Below, in pieces: positions 1 through 10,474 of a DNA stretch of 64,000 nt. The notes below the pieces were generated by a model, which made no database searches, was not told the DNA's origin, and saw only the letters and a program-made list of their open reading frames with translations. The stretch comes from Amia ocellicauda (lineage: Eukaryota > Chordata > Actinopteri > Amiiformes > Amiidae). The stretch lies in NCBI RefSeq assembly GCF_036373705.1, contig NC_089858.1, forward strand, positions 32,838,749-32,902,748. The letters run 5' to 3'. Position 1 is the stretch's first letter. Every line of letters begins with the position of its first letter. The position numbers were made by a program, and so were the translations under genes.

Positions 1-363
1 AGAGGGGTCAGGGGTCAGGGGTCAAAAGCCTTTCCCACCCTAGCCCCTAAGTGGAGGTTCGACCTTTCCTCTGAGGTCAGGACAGCACAGTCCCTGCCCC
101 CCTCCCCGTGATGACACAGACACACCTGTTCAGACTGTACCTGTAATACAGCAGCCTGATCCCCTGGGCTGCCCAGCACTTATGCACTCTCTTATTCAAC
201 TCTGCTCTCTCTCATGCTCCTGATCACTTTTATCTTCTTACTGTAACCCGGTGCAATAATGCTGCCGTGTGGAAGGAGCAGGAACTGCCTGGCTCAGATG
301 TCACGAAAAGCCCGATAGCCAAGAGTTCTGCTTTTCCTCGCTTTCACAGCTAGAATTCCTCAC

Positions 364-1595
364 CTGTCCGCGGCTGATGATGAAGAAGGTGTCTCCGCTG
401 GCGCCCTGCCGGATGATGTAATCAGCATCAGCATAGTGCGTCTGTGGGGAACAGGACAAACAGCCAGAACACAGTACAGTGTGTCTCCAGTAATATCAGT
501 GCAGTGAGTATACAGTGTAGTCGGTGTACAGTGCAGAGAGCAGGTCCTGTACCTCCTCAAGGACATCGGCCACCTTGCTGAGGACATCCTCCTGCAGGGA
601 CTGGAACGAAGGCACACTGTGGACAGACAGGTGGAGACAAAGCCGTCAGCTCACGCAGAGGACGACATACAGGCAGACGGACAGACAGACTGAAAACAAG
701 ACAGACAGGTAGACAGATAGACATCAAGCAGTCACAGACACTTTAGACGAGACAGACAGACACCAACCCATCCACTGTGACAGGGCTAACAGGGATTAAA
801 TGCATAGGAACACGTGGGTCACGCCGAAGGAGCTCAGTGGCGCCGCCCTGCTGGTCACCTGCGCAGGAACTCCATGTACTCAGTGTGTCTGATCAGCCCC
901 GTGCGCATCATAATGGTCTGGAAACACTGGCGGTCGATCGCCCACAGCTTCACATGAGTCAGGGCTGGCGGGGGGGTATGGGGAGAGAGAAAAGGGCAGA
1001 GAGGAGGGGAAATAATTTAGACGCTATTCAGTTCTGCATGATGAGGGACAGCTCCCAGCACTGAGGGACGGAGGGAGTCTCAGGATGACTAGACAGAGAA
1101 AGAGAAAGATGGAGTGTGCGTATGAGAGCGAGAGGAGAAGTGTGTAAGTCCATATTAAAATCACAGTGCCGCCTGGGCACCACACTGGCACAGCTCTCGT
1201 CCCCCTCCCTCTGTGGCAGATCAGCACAGAGAGAGATTAAGCCCTCAGTAGAAACAGAGAGAAACGGAGGAAAGGGAAGAGAGGGCAGACAGAGTGACCT
1301 GAGAGAGAGAGAGACAGCCATTGATCTCTATAATTCCTTACTGTCTCACTGTCTGTTTGTGTCTCAGTGACTCCCCCTGCTTGCCAGCCAGAGAAGTACT
1401 GCACTTCACATCACAGCCAGAAGGGGGCGCTCTGAGAACACCCCAGGGTGACGCTTGATTAATACAGATACACTACTGGAGAGAGCAGGGGTCAGGGGTC
1501 AGGGCTGCCTGCATGCCATACTCTGCACACAGTCCCTGACACAGTTATTTAGTTGTAACAGTTACAGAGGGATCAGTGCCAGCCTGTATGAGTTT

Positions 1596-1635
<40 letters not shown>

Positions 1636-2198
1636 CGATGTCTCTCTTCTCTCAGTGCTGCTCGGTAGTTATTTAAAAAGAATTGAGTACTGCACAAAGG
1701 TTCAAGGCTCTTCCTCTGTCTCTCTCCCGCTCTCTATCTCTCTCTCTCTATCTCTCTCCCACTGCGCTCTTGAAAGGGAGAGCAGCAGAAGTGTTGGTGA
1801 ATTAATAATGAAGTGGATTCATTAATTCAGCAGCTCCAGCCAGGGGCAATTACAAATCGCTGTCAATCAAGCAGCGCTGGTCTCTCTGTGGGGCACAGCA
1901 GCACGGCACCATACAGGCCTGAGCTCTACGCTGTACTGCTGTGCGGTATCATACTACACTAGATCAGACTGTACTGCACTGAGCTCTAGTGTGCACTCTC
2001 ATCTCAAATTAAATACAGCAACTTTCATGTGTCTGAGGGAGCGTGTGCAAAGAACTGGAGAGACTGGGGACGGGAGACTCGGGGACGGGTACCTGGCTGG
2101 CTGCTGGGTTTGGTGTCAGTGAGGACTGTGGAGAGCAGGCTGCACAGGACAACACTATCACACACAGTCCCACTGAACAGCAGGACATGACAGCTCCC

Positions 2199-2241
<43 letters not shown>

Positions 2242-3969
2242 TGTGTGTGTGTGTGTGTGTGTCTGTGTGTGTGTGTGTGTGTGTCTGTGTGTGTGTGTGT
2301 GTGTCTGTGTGTGTGTGTGTGTGTCTGTGTGTGTGTGTGTGTGTGTCTGTCTGTGTGTGTCTGTGTGTGTGTCTGTGTGTACGTGTCTGTGTGTGTGTCT
2401 GTGTGTACGTGTCTGTGTGTACGTGTCTGTGTTTGTCTGTGTGTGTGTGTGTGTGTACGTGTCTGTGTCTGTGTGTGTGTGTGTGTGTGTGTGTCTGCGT
2501 GTGTGTGTGTGTGTGTGTGTGTCTGTGTCTGTGTCTGTGTGTGTGTGTCTGTGTGTTTGAGAGCTGTGCTGCAGAGGGAGAGAGTCCCTGAGAGGCTGGC
2601 TGTGGGAGGGAAGCCCACGTTGAGAGACAGGAGCAGTTATATAATCCTCTCCACACACTGAGAGCTGCCCCCCATCCACACACACAACCACCTAACTCCC
2701 CTGTGCCTCCTGTCACCTGCAGCCAGTGCCTGTCCCCACACAGCAGCTCAGACACTGTCAACCTCTCCGTCCCTCCCTCCCTTTTAGTCACCCTCTGCTT
2801 CCCTGTCTGTCCCTGCTCTCGGAGCGGGGGTGTCAGTGTCTGAGACTCAGAGCAGCAGGAGACTGGGAAGCGACAGTAGCTATTCAGGTCAGGACGGTGT
2901 GACGCTGGGGACCCAGATTGAGATCAGAGAGAGAGAGTGAGTGAGAGGCAGAGAAAGAGTGAGAGGGACAGGGAGAGAGAGAGCTTTTTTCCCTTGATTC
3001 CCTTGAAGTGCTGCCATTTCGGTGTCTGGTTTGTGTCCTCAGAGAGAAACTACACCCTCTGGCCCCAGCCCCTCTCACCTGTCACAGTGGCAGTGCGGGT
3101 ACAGTTGTACAGGATGGCCAGCTCCCCAAACACCTTCCCTGGGCCCATGGTGCACAGCTTCCGCCCCTCCTTCGTCACCTCCACCTCCCCCTCTGCACAC
3201 ACACAGGGGGGCAACAGTCACAACCATAACGCCTCACATCAGCCACACACACTCAGACAGTCTCAAGAAACATGTGTGTGTCTCTGTGTGTGAGCAGCAG
3301 CACCCTGTACTGGCCTGGCTCCTTATCTGTGCTCTGTCTTTTGCTGGTTGACAAACAACATCAGTGCTCCTGTGAGGACGCTGGTTGTCTCCCCGTCTCC
3401 CTCTCTCACCCTCCATGCAGTACACCAGCGAGCCCACGTCTCCCTCGGCAATGATCTGGCTGCCCTGGGCGAACTGGGCCAGGTGCATGCAGTCCACTAT
3501 CTGCCGCGTCTGGCTGCTCTCCAGGTGCTTCATGAAGTCGTTGTCCAGGATGGCTGCTCTGATCAGCGCCCGCAACCTGGATAGAGAGAGAGAGAGAGAG
3601 AGAGGGTGTATGATTGTCTGTCCGTGTGCATCTGAGTCAGAGTGTCACTGTGTCAGAGTGTCTGTCTCACTCGTCACTCTTGCTGTAGCTGGTCAGGGTG
3701 ACGTGGCTGAGGTCGCCGGGGTCGAGAGCACTGGGCTCGGCGGAGATGGCCTGTCTCTTGGTGCGCAGCGGCTCCTCTGGGGGGCTGGAGGGGCCAGCGG
3801 GGGCCTCGGGCCGGGCACCACGGTAACGGTCCAGCTCGCCCTGCAGCCGCTGGATCAGCTCGTCCTTCTGGTCCAGCTCCAGCTCCAGCTCGTCAATCAG
3901 GGCATCTCGCTGACGCAGCTCCTCGATCTTCAGCTGCAGTGCGAACTGCAGGTCCCTCAGGGTCCCCAT
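364..3969 (-). CDS. prkg1: cGMP-dependent protein kinase type I, beta-like N-terminal half (partial, continues off left edge)
   Basis: Serine/threonine kinase of the NO/cGMP pathway; only the regulatory half lies in the window. Six coding exons join in phase on the minus strand: 3969-3671, 3576-3410, 3192-3079, 964-859, 616-553 and 441-364. Exon 1 starts MGTLRDLQ and encodes the beta-type coiled-coil/leucine zipper ([20 protein letters not shown]), which mediates dimerisation and anchoring, then the autoinhibitory segment ([10 protein letters not shown]). Exons 2-4 encode the first cyclic-nucleotide-binding domain, with the phosphate-binding cassette [16 protein letters not shown] intact. Exons 5-6 begin the second ([18 protein letters not shown]). 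The kinase domain would lie to the left. The sequence between the zipper and the first binding domain differs clearly from human PRKG1, so this may be a fish paralogue (prkg1a, prkg1b or prkg3-type). The ATG lies 2 bases after a good acceptor (CCCTCAG), implying an upstream 5' UTR exon. Confidence 0.9.
1598..1634. repeat. (TG)n microsatellite in prkg1-like intron
   Basis: A short TG dinucleotide run in the long intron between coding exons 3 and 4 of the kinase gene. The rest of that intron (965-3078) is noncoding. It holds this tract, the larger TG block at 2202-2557 and CT-rich stretches. Confidence 0.85.
2202..2557. repeat. Compound (TG)n/(TGTC)n/(TACGTG)n microsatellite
   Basis: About 350 bases of TG repeats interrupted by TGTC and by several ACGTGTC units, inside the prkg1-like intron. 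The cysteine/valine and histidine/threonine ORFs across it on both strands are translations of the repeat, not genes. Confidence 0.9.
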
Positions 3970-3979
3970 CACTGAGGGA

Positions 3980-4429
3980 TAGGGACACAGAGCACTGTGA
4001 GAGGGACAGAGACACAGACACAGACACGGACACACAGAGCACTGGGACAGAGACACAGTGCACTGTGAGAGGGACAGACATAGACACACAGAGCACTGTG
4101 AGAGGGACAGACACAGAGCACTGTGAGAGGGACAGGGACACAGAGCACTGTGAGCGGGACAGGGACACAGAGCACTGTGAGAGGGACACATACACAGACA
4201 GAGCATTGTGACAGACACATTGCACTGCGAGAGGGACAGAGACGCAGAGCACAGAGAGATGGACAGAGGTACAGAGCACTGTGAGTGGGACAGAGACACA
4301 GAGCACAGAGAGAGAGAGACAGGGACACAGCAATGTGAGCGGGTCAGGGACATAGAGCACTGTGAGAGGGACAGACACAGAGTCACAGAGCACTGTGAGA
4401 GGGACAGAGACACAGAGAACTGGGAGAGG

Positions 4430-4489
<60 letters not shown>

Positions 4490-4490
4490 C
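3980..4490. repeat. Degenerate minisatellite upstream of prkg1-like first coding exon
   Basis: Repeated units of roughly 20-30 bases built on 'gagcactgtgagagggacagagac', ending in a pure (GA)n run at 4435-4483. It begins just before the acceptor of the first coding exon, so on the minus strand it lies in the intron or 5' region of the kinase gene. Read in the minus direction it supplies the CT-rich tract before that acceptor. Confidence 0.8.
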
Positions 4491-4837
4491 AGATACACAA
4501 CTGAGAGGGACATGCACCCTGACATGATTGCCTGCCTGCCTGCCGCTCTGATACTGACACAGACCCCTGACTTCTAACCTAAAAGACCACAGGCTACAGG
4601 TTTACAGTTCACAGTTGAAATAATCCAGGAAGTGCAAATACAGACCATCTCCCATTCTCCCCCGTACCCTCTTCTCGCTCTGATCAGACACGTGGTTTTG
4701 CACCCAGGAGATTATGTATATATAAATTATAATATACATATTTTATGTTTTATTCTTTTCATATCAGATGAAATATAAAATTGCAAGAAATTCATAAACA
4801 AATCAGCTGTAACTATACCTGAGTCTCGGCTGCTGTA

Positions 4838-4880
4838 GGAATCGAACCCGCGACTGTGACTCACTGGGCTCTGCGCCGGT
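4838..4880 (-). repeat. Possible tRNA-derived SINE head (relic)
   Basis: On the minus strand a perfect box-B-like GGGTTCGATTCC (4838-4849) follows a box-A-like stretch (GGCGCAGAG, within 4868-4880). This is the arrangement of an internal RNA polymerase III promoter. No cloverleaf could be folded by eye, so a fragment of a tRNA-derived SINE is more likely than a real tRNA gene. The rest of 4580-5870 shows no coding sequence; it holds GC-rich DNA, a TG tract and an AT-rich patch at about 5690-5800. Confidence 0.35.
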
Positions 4881-5113
4881 CGCTCTCAGCACCCAGGCCG
4901 GGGCACCACATCCTCCCCCGGGCACAGGAGCGCTGGGTCCTGGTATCGGTAGTGATCCTGCACCTGGGGGATAGTTCCTCCGCTCTCGGCGATGGTCACT
5001 GCGGACAGGCGCTCCTGATGGTCGGCTTCCTGCGCTGATTCACGGCGTGTCTGAGCTGCACCGCAACGCGAGTCACTGCCCGCCTGTCCGACCCACCTGA
5101 TTGTCAAAGGAGG

Positions 5114-5214
<101 letters not shown>

Positions 5215-5874
5215 ATGTGCAAATTGACATTCTGTGCGGAATGGAGTCTCGCACTGATACACACACTCACAGCCCCGCAAGGCTCGGACCCCCGCACACG
5301 CACAGGGCGTCAGTTCAGTCACAGTTCAGTCCCGCAGCGCAGCAGTGCTACCTGACACGGGCGTTTCTGTGTTCACTCTATTGCGCGTCACACACACACT
5401 TTATTCTCATGTTTTCAGTTGACCCACGCAAAAGCGGAGCAGGTGGTGAGGTTGTGTCTATTGATTGATCTTGTGATCGCGTATTGATTGCACATATTCT
5501 GCCCCGGCTGACACCTCCGAGGGTTTGGGATGAAGTGTCAGTTGTCCTGGGCTTCACACAGCCCGGCGTGGCTGTGACCCCTCATGCGTCTCCCCACTCA
5601 TTCACCTGCACAGCTGACAGTGTCACCGCAAGAGAAGAGCATTGTGGGAGTTGGAGTTCTTTCCACCTCAATCGCGAATGTGCTGATTGTATAACTTTCT
5701 CGATTGTGTAATTTTATTTTTCGATAATACATTAAAACCGATATATATAATATATATATGTATATAACGCTCATATTAAACTAAGTAAATAAACAAACAA
5801 TTCGGTTTCATCACGATAGTTCAGAGGAATCTGCTGCTCTTGAACGTTAAATATGCCAGATGTCCTAATCCAAT

Positions 5875-6803
5875 ATGGCGGCACACAGGAGTCTAGACAG
5901 TAATCTGGAATTGTATCCTTTTACTACGCAGAATCAGTGCCGCTAAATTAACAATGTGCTGAGGAGGCAGAGCAGGGCAGGCGCTGGCTCGGCGCTAATT
6001 GGTTTTATATATAACTTTACGGAAGCTGCTGACAGGACGACAGGGTTAGTGAGAAGCGCTGGAGCAATCATGAGACACGCTGGTCTAATGGCGCGTCTTT
6101 ATAATACAGAGCTGTGCAGTAGAGCTGTGCTGTAGTAACAGTGCTGTTACAGTAGGGGGCTGTGCTGTAGTAACAGTGTAGTAGAAAAGTGCTGTTAGAG
6201 TAGGGGGCTGTGCTGTAGTAACAGTGCTGTTACAGTAGGGGGCTGTGCTGTAGTAACAGTGTAGTAAAGTGCTGTTAGAGTAGGGGGCTGTGCTGTAGTA
6301 ACAGTGTAGTAGAAAAGTGCTGTTAGAGTAGGGGGCTGTGCTGTAGTAACAGTGCTGTTACAGTAGGCGGTTGTGCTGTAGTAACAGTGCTGTAACAATA
6401 AGGGGTGGGGGGGATCAGTGTCGTGTGGGTTATCAGTCCTGACTGGCCAGTGTGCTGCGTGTGCCGTTCCCCTCGGAGAGAGAGGCCCAGATCGCCCATG
6501 GCTCCCTCTCTCCTGACCGTGAGCTGCGCCGTGCCAACGTCACCAGGGAGCTGCACACCGCCGGGCACGTCCTGTCTGTGTGAGTGACTGATGCACTGAC
6601 CGGATGATGGCTAAAGTGACACACTGACTGACTGGCTGTAAGTGTGTCAGGCCTGTCTCCATCTCTAAACCCTCTCTCTCTCCACCAGGAAATGGTCTGC
6701 AGATGAGGCCCGGCTCCTGCGTGTGGCGGTCGGGTCGTTCCTGGATCACCTGGCATTGGTTGTGGAGACCATGGAGCAGTTCGGACCGCCAGTGGCCCCC
6801 TGA
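5875..6803 (+). CDS. lage3: EKC/KEOPS complex subunit LAGE3 (Pcc1 family)
   Basis: Pcc1-type subunit of the KEOPS complex, which makes the t6A modification at position 37 of ANN-decoding tRNAs; Pcc1 dimerises and holds the catalytic OSGEP subunit. Three exons join in phase: 5875-5912, 6451-6579 and 6689-6803, giving 93 residues. Exons 2-3 match the human LAGE3 core: VPFPSEREAQIAHGSL, then SVKWSADEARLLRVAV, then a C-terminus LVVETMEQFGPPVAP, against human LVVRTMQRFGPPVSR. Exon 1 encodes only about 12 residues (MAAHRSLDSNLE). I chose it because its ATG lies in a YY1-like AATATGGCGG context and its GTATCC donor gives the required phase 2; it is less certain than exons 2-3. Human LAGE3 has a longer, low-complexity N-terminus that is absent here. 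ubl4a follows about 0.7 kb downstream on the same strand, as in human Xq28. Confidence 0.85.
6115..6400. repeat. Minisatellite in lage3 intron 1
   Basis: About seven imperfect copies of a 30-45 base unit containing 'gtagtaacagtg', 'ctgttacagtaggggg' and 'ctgtgct'. It fills much of the intron between lage3 exons 1 and 2. The units contain short inverted repeats (GTAACAG/CTGTTAC). Confidence 0.85.
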
Positions 6804-7042
6804 TCCAGCGCTGTCCGTGGCCAGAGAAACACTTGACAGCAGGGAGAGAGAGAGAGATGAGGACTGGACGGCGGTAGAGATAGGGAGAGAAGGGCAGGGG
6901 GTGGTGAGGAGTAGGAGAAGGAGAGTGTGACTGTAACCCTGTACATTGAACTGAGGAGCGTGGAGATGCAAGCAGTCAGCAGTCCTGTCCACCCACACTG
7001 CCAGTCTACTCAGCACTGTCACATTCACTGTAAATAGCAACG

Positions 7043-7048
7043 AATAAA
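7043..7048 (+). other. Poly(A) signal AATAAA of lage3
   Basis: Canonical AATAAA about 240 bases after the lage3 stop codon, followed by T/GT-rich sequence (tttttgttgtggttttg). It supports a short 3' UTR. From here to the ubl4a ATG at 7525 there is about 475 bases with no coding signal; its last part is more GC-rich and presumably holds the ubl4a promoter. Confidence 0.75.
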
Positions 7049-7524
7049 GCTTGATTTATAATTGCTGTTTTTGTTGTGGTTTTGTTTACATCATTTGAGT
7101 ATGCAATGTCTTTGACATAATAAACCCTGCTATTGTGTAGCTACAGTTATGCAGAAATAACAGTTTGGAGACTCACAGTTGCAAATCGGACTCTCATAAG
7201 AGCCCAGCACTGATGAAACTGGAATATTCTCCTTCACTGAGCTGCATTAAAGGCAACGTTCCTATGCTCTGTTCCCGTATGCTGCAGCGTATTATAGGTA
7301 AAGAAGACGCCTGTGTTAGCTCAATTAAGCTCGGCTGACAGTTATTGACTGCGTCTGCCCCTTTAAGACGGAACTGGTTTTCTCTTAAAGCTACAGTACA
7401 ATGCCAGTACTGCGGACAGCGTCGCCGGTATTGAAGACGGATCCCGGCCGGCAGTGAACAGCGCTGCCCTCACACAGTGCTCAGCAATTACGTGTCGATT
7501 GTATATAAGCGGCGATACTGAAAA

Positions 7525-8842
7525 ATGATCCTGACGGTGAAGCCGCTTCAAGGCAAGGGGTGCAGCCTGCAGGTAAGCCAGAGCGGCGTTCCCTTGCCCG
7601 CCGAGAGTGCTCTTTGGTGGGGAATGTGTGTCAGGAAAGACGGGGGCTCTTGCGGCCCTGCTTCGAGGAGAGAGGCGGAGATCATCGATAAAGCACTTCG
7701 GATATCATGAGTGTGACCAGAGGCACATGTTCAACCTGCTGTGGGAATGGCTTCGGGGTTTCGGTTATTACTGCAGGGGTGTTTTATTGAAATGTCTCGT
7801 AATGTTGGTTAGCGTATCGGTAGTGGAGTAATGGCGGAGCGAGCTGGACAGTGGCATTGCTGTTACTGGCTCTACCGGGGCAGTTCTGGGCTTCAGTTGT
7901 GCAGCAGTTAATGGACCCCAGAGTCCAGTTTTAGCTACATGGCTGTGCACGTCCAGACCCCCACAACTGTATAAACGAGTGTCTCCGATGTTGTGTCCTA
8001 ACCTACCTGTGAAGCACGCCGGTGTTTCTGTGCTGAGCTGGAAGCGGATTGGCAGCATGCTTTGATTGACAGTCTGTGTCAGGAACGGTTTGACTATGAT
8101 TGACGTGTGGTTTGACTGACAGGTTACAGAAGACGAGAAGGTGTCCACAGTAAAGGACCTGGTCTCCGATAGGCTGAACATCCCACCCAATCAACAGAGG
8201 CTGCTGTACAAGGGGAAACCACTGGCAGGTATGGGATACTGAGACTGATCGCAACATTGTGTTCATCAATGACAAGGGCTGAAGGGAGCCATCGAACTGA
8301 GTATGCAAAGCCATCGTGTCCCCAAACCGGCACTGACCCGTCTCTGTCCCTCTGTGTGTCCAGACGAGCACCGGCTCAGTGACTACGCCATCGGGCCGGA
8401 CGCCAAGCTGAACCTGGTGGTGCGGCCGGCAGGTGAGGTGCGGGGGGGCAGCGTGTGGCAAAGCCTGCCCACCATTCTGGCCAAACACTTCACCCCTGCC
8501 GATGCAGCCAAAGTGCAGGAGCAGCTGCTCAAGGTACAGAACCGACCGCTTCTCCCAGCCTGCACTGTACACGACACACTCAACACATACTGCACTGACA
8601 GCACAAGCGTTCCACCGCACCGCTGTCTTTCCACACCGGATGTGTCGCATGAACGTCCAGCATACGTCTGTGCCCGAGTCCCAAAAACACGACCTGTGAC
8701 TTGTGACCTGTGCCTTGTCCCCCTCTCGCAGGATTACGAGCGCTCCCTGCGACAGCTCAGCCTGGACGACATCGAGCGGCTGGCCGGCCGGCTACTGCAC
8801 CCCGAGACCGCCGACAGCATGGACATCTCCTTCCTGGACTGA
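7525..8842 (+). CDS. ubl4a: Ubiquitin-like protein 4A (GET5/Mdy2 homologue)
   Basis: Subunit of the cytosolic BAG6-UBL4A-GET4 complex, which passes tail-anchored membrane proteins from SGTA to the TRC40/GET3 ATPase and sorts mislocalised proteins for degradation. Four exons join in phase: 7525-7572, 8123-8228, 8364-8533 and 8732-8842, giving 144 residues. The N-terminal ubiquitin-like domain (about residues 1-74) reads MILTVKPLQGKGCSLQ, then QQRLLYKGKPLADEHRLSDY, then KLNLVVRPAG. The C-terminal TUGS domain that binds BAG6 reads VWQSLPTILAKHFTPADAAK and DYERSLRQLSLDDIERLAGR, then LLHPETADSMDISFLD, close to the human sequence. Human UBL4A is 157 residues; the linker between the domains is shorter here. 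The gene order lage3-ubl4a matches human Xq28. Confidence 0.95.
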
Positions 8843-9081
8843 GAGGGAGGGACTGAGTGCAATGGAGACCCAAACACCAGCCTATTTCGGTGACTGGGGG
8901 TGAGAGGGGAGAGGAGACCCCCCTCACCATCAGGCTACAGTGTTGTTTCATTGGGCGGCAGTGAGAGGAGGGACTCTCTACTGACCGGCTGACCAGCGAC
9001 CCCTCCGGCCACGTGCCTCACGTTCACCAGCAATACGAGTCTGTGGGGGCTCTGGGCCTGCGCTGGCTGTTGTGTTCTGTA

Positions 9082-9087
9082 AATAAA
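9082..9087 (+). other. Poly(A) signal AATAAA of ubl4a
   Basis: AATAAA, with a further ATTAAA a few bases on, about 240 bases after the ubl4a stop. The stretch 9100-10460 beyond it is AT-rich intergenic DNA. No coding exon is visible there, only a repeat relic at 10094-10310. Confidence 0.75.
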
Positions 9088-10093
9088 CCATTAAAGTCAA
9101 TTCAAACAGCAATGGTAGTAGCGTCTGTCTTTTCCTCGCAAGGTCCCTCCTGCCTGCAGTGTCAACGCAGCCGGCCTTAGCACAGCTCATACACACTCAA
9201 GCGTCATTTTAGGGAACTCCTCCAAGCAGAAGAAAAAGAAACTACAGGTTTATAACATTTTCAAGAAGATATTTCTTAAATCATTATGTTGTGTTTGGTG
9301 GAAACTAATGTATATCTTTTTTTTAACATATAGTTTGTGTAAATTATAAATTAAGTCCCAGGAAAACAAACATGTTTATTTTATATATCTTAAGTATTAT
9401 GTTTGTTTAAATGTTTAACAACCTAACAACATTCGTGCAACGTGCAATTAAGTTAAATTAATTTAGGTTGATTCTATTTCAAACCCTGCAAGCAATTTAT
9501 CTACAAGGGGATGTGTTGTCTGTATGTGTATGGATTCAATTCCCTTTTTTATTGTGTACAAGAAATGCACTGTTGTCTTAAACATTACGGATTCAAAGCA
9601 AAGTTTATGCCAAAATGCAGATCTGTGTTGGTTTAGTCTTTCATGTCTCTTTCTATTATTGACAAAAACAGAAATGTGACTTTCAGCGCATTGCTTTTTC
9701 TCCTTTGATCATGAGTGTTTGTCATAAATGTACTCAGATTTATGTCTACCATACAGCAGTGAAATAGCAAGGTGTTTGGTTGTACATCTGCCTTTTGGGG
9801 AGGTAAAAACTTCCAAGTCATAGGGGGTGATTCTGCCGTCACCCACTGTGTATCGTAATTATCAGGTCTGAGTGAAGCTCGGTTCAGTCTGCGGTGTAAA
9901 CACAGCACAGGATGCTGATCAGAATCACGCTGGCAGGCAGACCAACCAAAGGTCCCACCTTTGCACTTTAAACAGTACTGGAGAACTACAGTACAGCAGT
10001 GATCTGCATCCCAGGCCCACAATTCCTGAGACTGCGGCTCTCTGAGACCAGGGCTGGAGACCGCTAACTCCCTCTGGCCTGACGTGCTGTATA

Positions 10094-10310
10094 GACTAGT
10101 GGTCCTGAAGGACCCCGTGCTCTGCTGGTTTTTGTTCAAAGTACTTAATTGAACCCTTAATTGAAAACAATTTGCTTACATTTGACTTTTTAAAATTGTG
10201 TAACCGATGAAAAAGTTGGTTCCTTAAGTTCCTTATACTTCACTTAAAACCCATACAATTAAAAACAATAAAAGGCTCTGATTTAGGATTCAATTAAGTA
10301 ATTGTGTCTG
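10094..10310. repeat. Diverged foldback repeat, same family as 52378-52702
   Basis: Contains 'actagtggtcctgaaggaccccgtgctctgctggtttttgtt' and 'tacttaattgaacccttaattgaa' on the left and 'ttcaattaagtaattg' on the right. These match the two inverted arms of the better-preserved element at 52378-52702. The arms here are worn and boundaries approximate. Confidence 0.5.
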
Positions 10311-10468
10311 TTCTCTTCAGTAGTGAAACAGGAGCCTCAACAACAGCAGCAGCAGTAGAAACCTGAACCGTTAGAAGAGTCGCCGCACAACCCAGGGAAA
10401 CCAGGGCTAAGATCTGACAGAGGGACAACCGAGACAGTGCTGCAGATTAATTTGGTTACTAATAAACC

Positions 10469-10474
10469 TTTATT
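10469..10474 (-). other. Candidate poly(A) signal of the rab7 gene
   Basis: AATAAA on the minus strand, about 1.8 kb after the rab7 stop codon, and the nearest canonical signal noticed downstream of it. If it is used, 10460-12252 is a long 3' UTR. That stretch has no convincing exon on either strand and contains several C-rich tracts. Confidence 0.4.

Noticed and set aside
2009-2791. 260-codon histidine/threonine-rich open frame on the minus strand
   Set aside because: It follows the (CA)n/(TG)n microsatellite. Similar frames appear on both strands, as expected from a dinucleotide repeat.
3970-4560. Upstream extension of the prkg1-like first exon (CPSHSALCP repeats)
   Set aside because: It is repeat-derived. 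The known family start MGTLRDLQ lies just after a good splice acceptor, so translation begins at 3969.
4838-4910. Possible minus-strand tRNA gene
   Set aside because: A and B box-like motifs are present, but no cloverleaf arms could be paired by eye. A SINE relic is the simpler reading.
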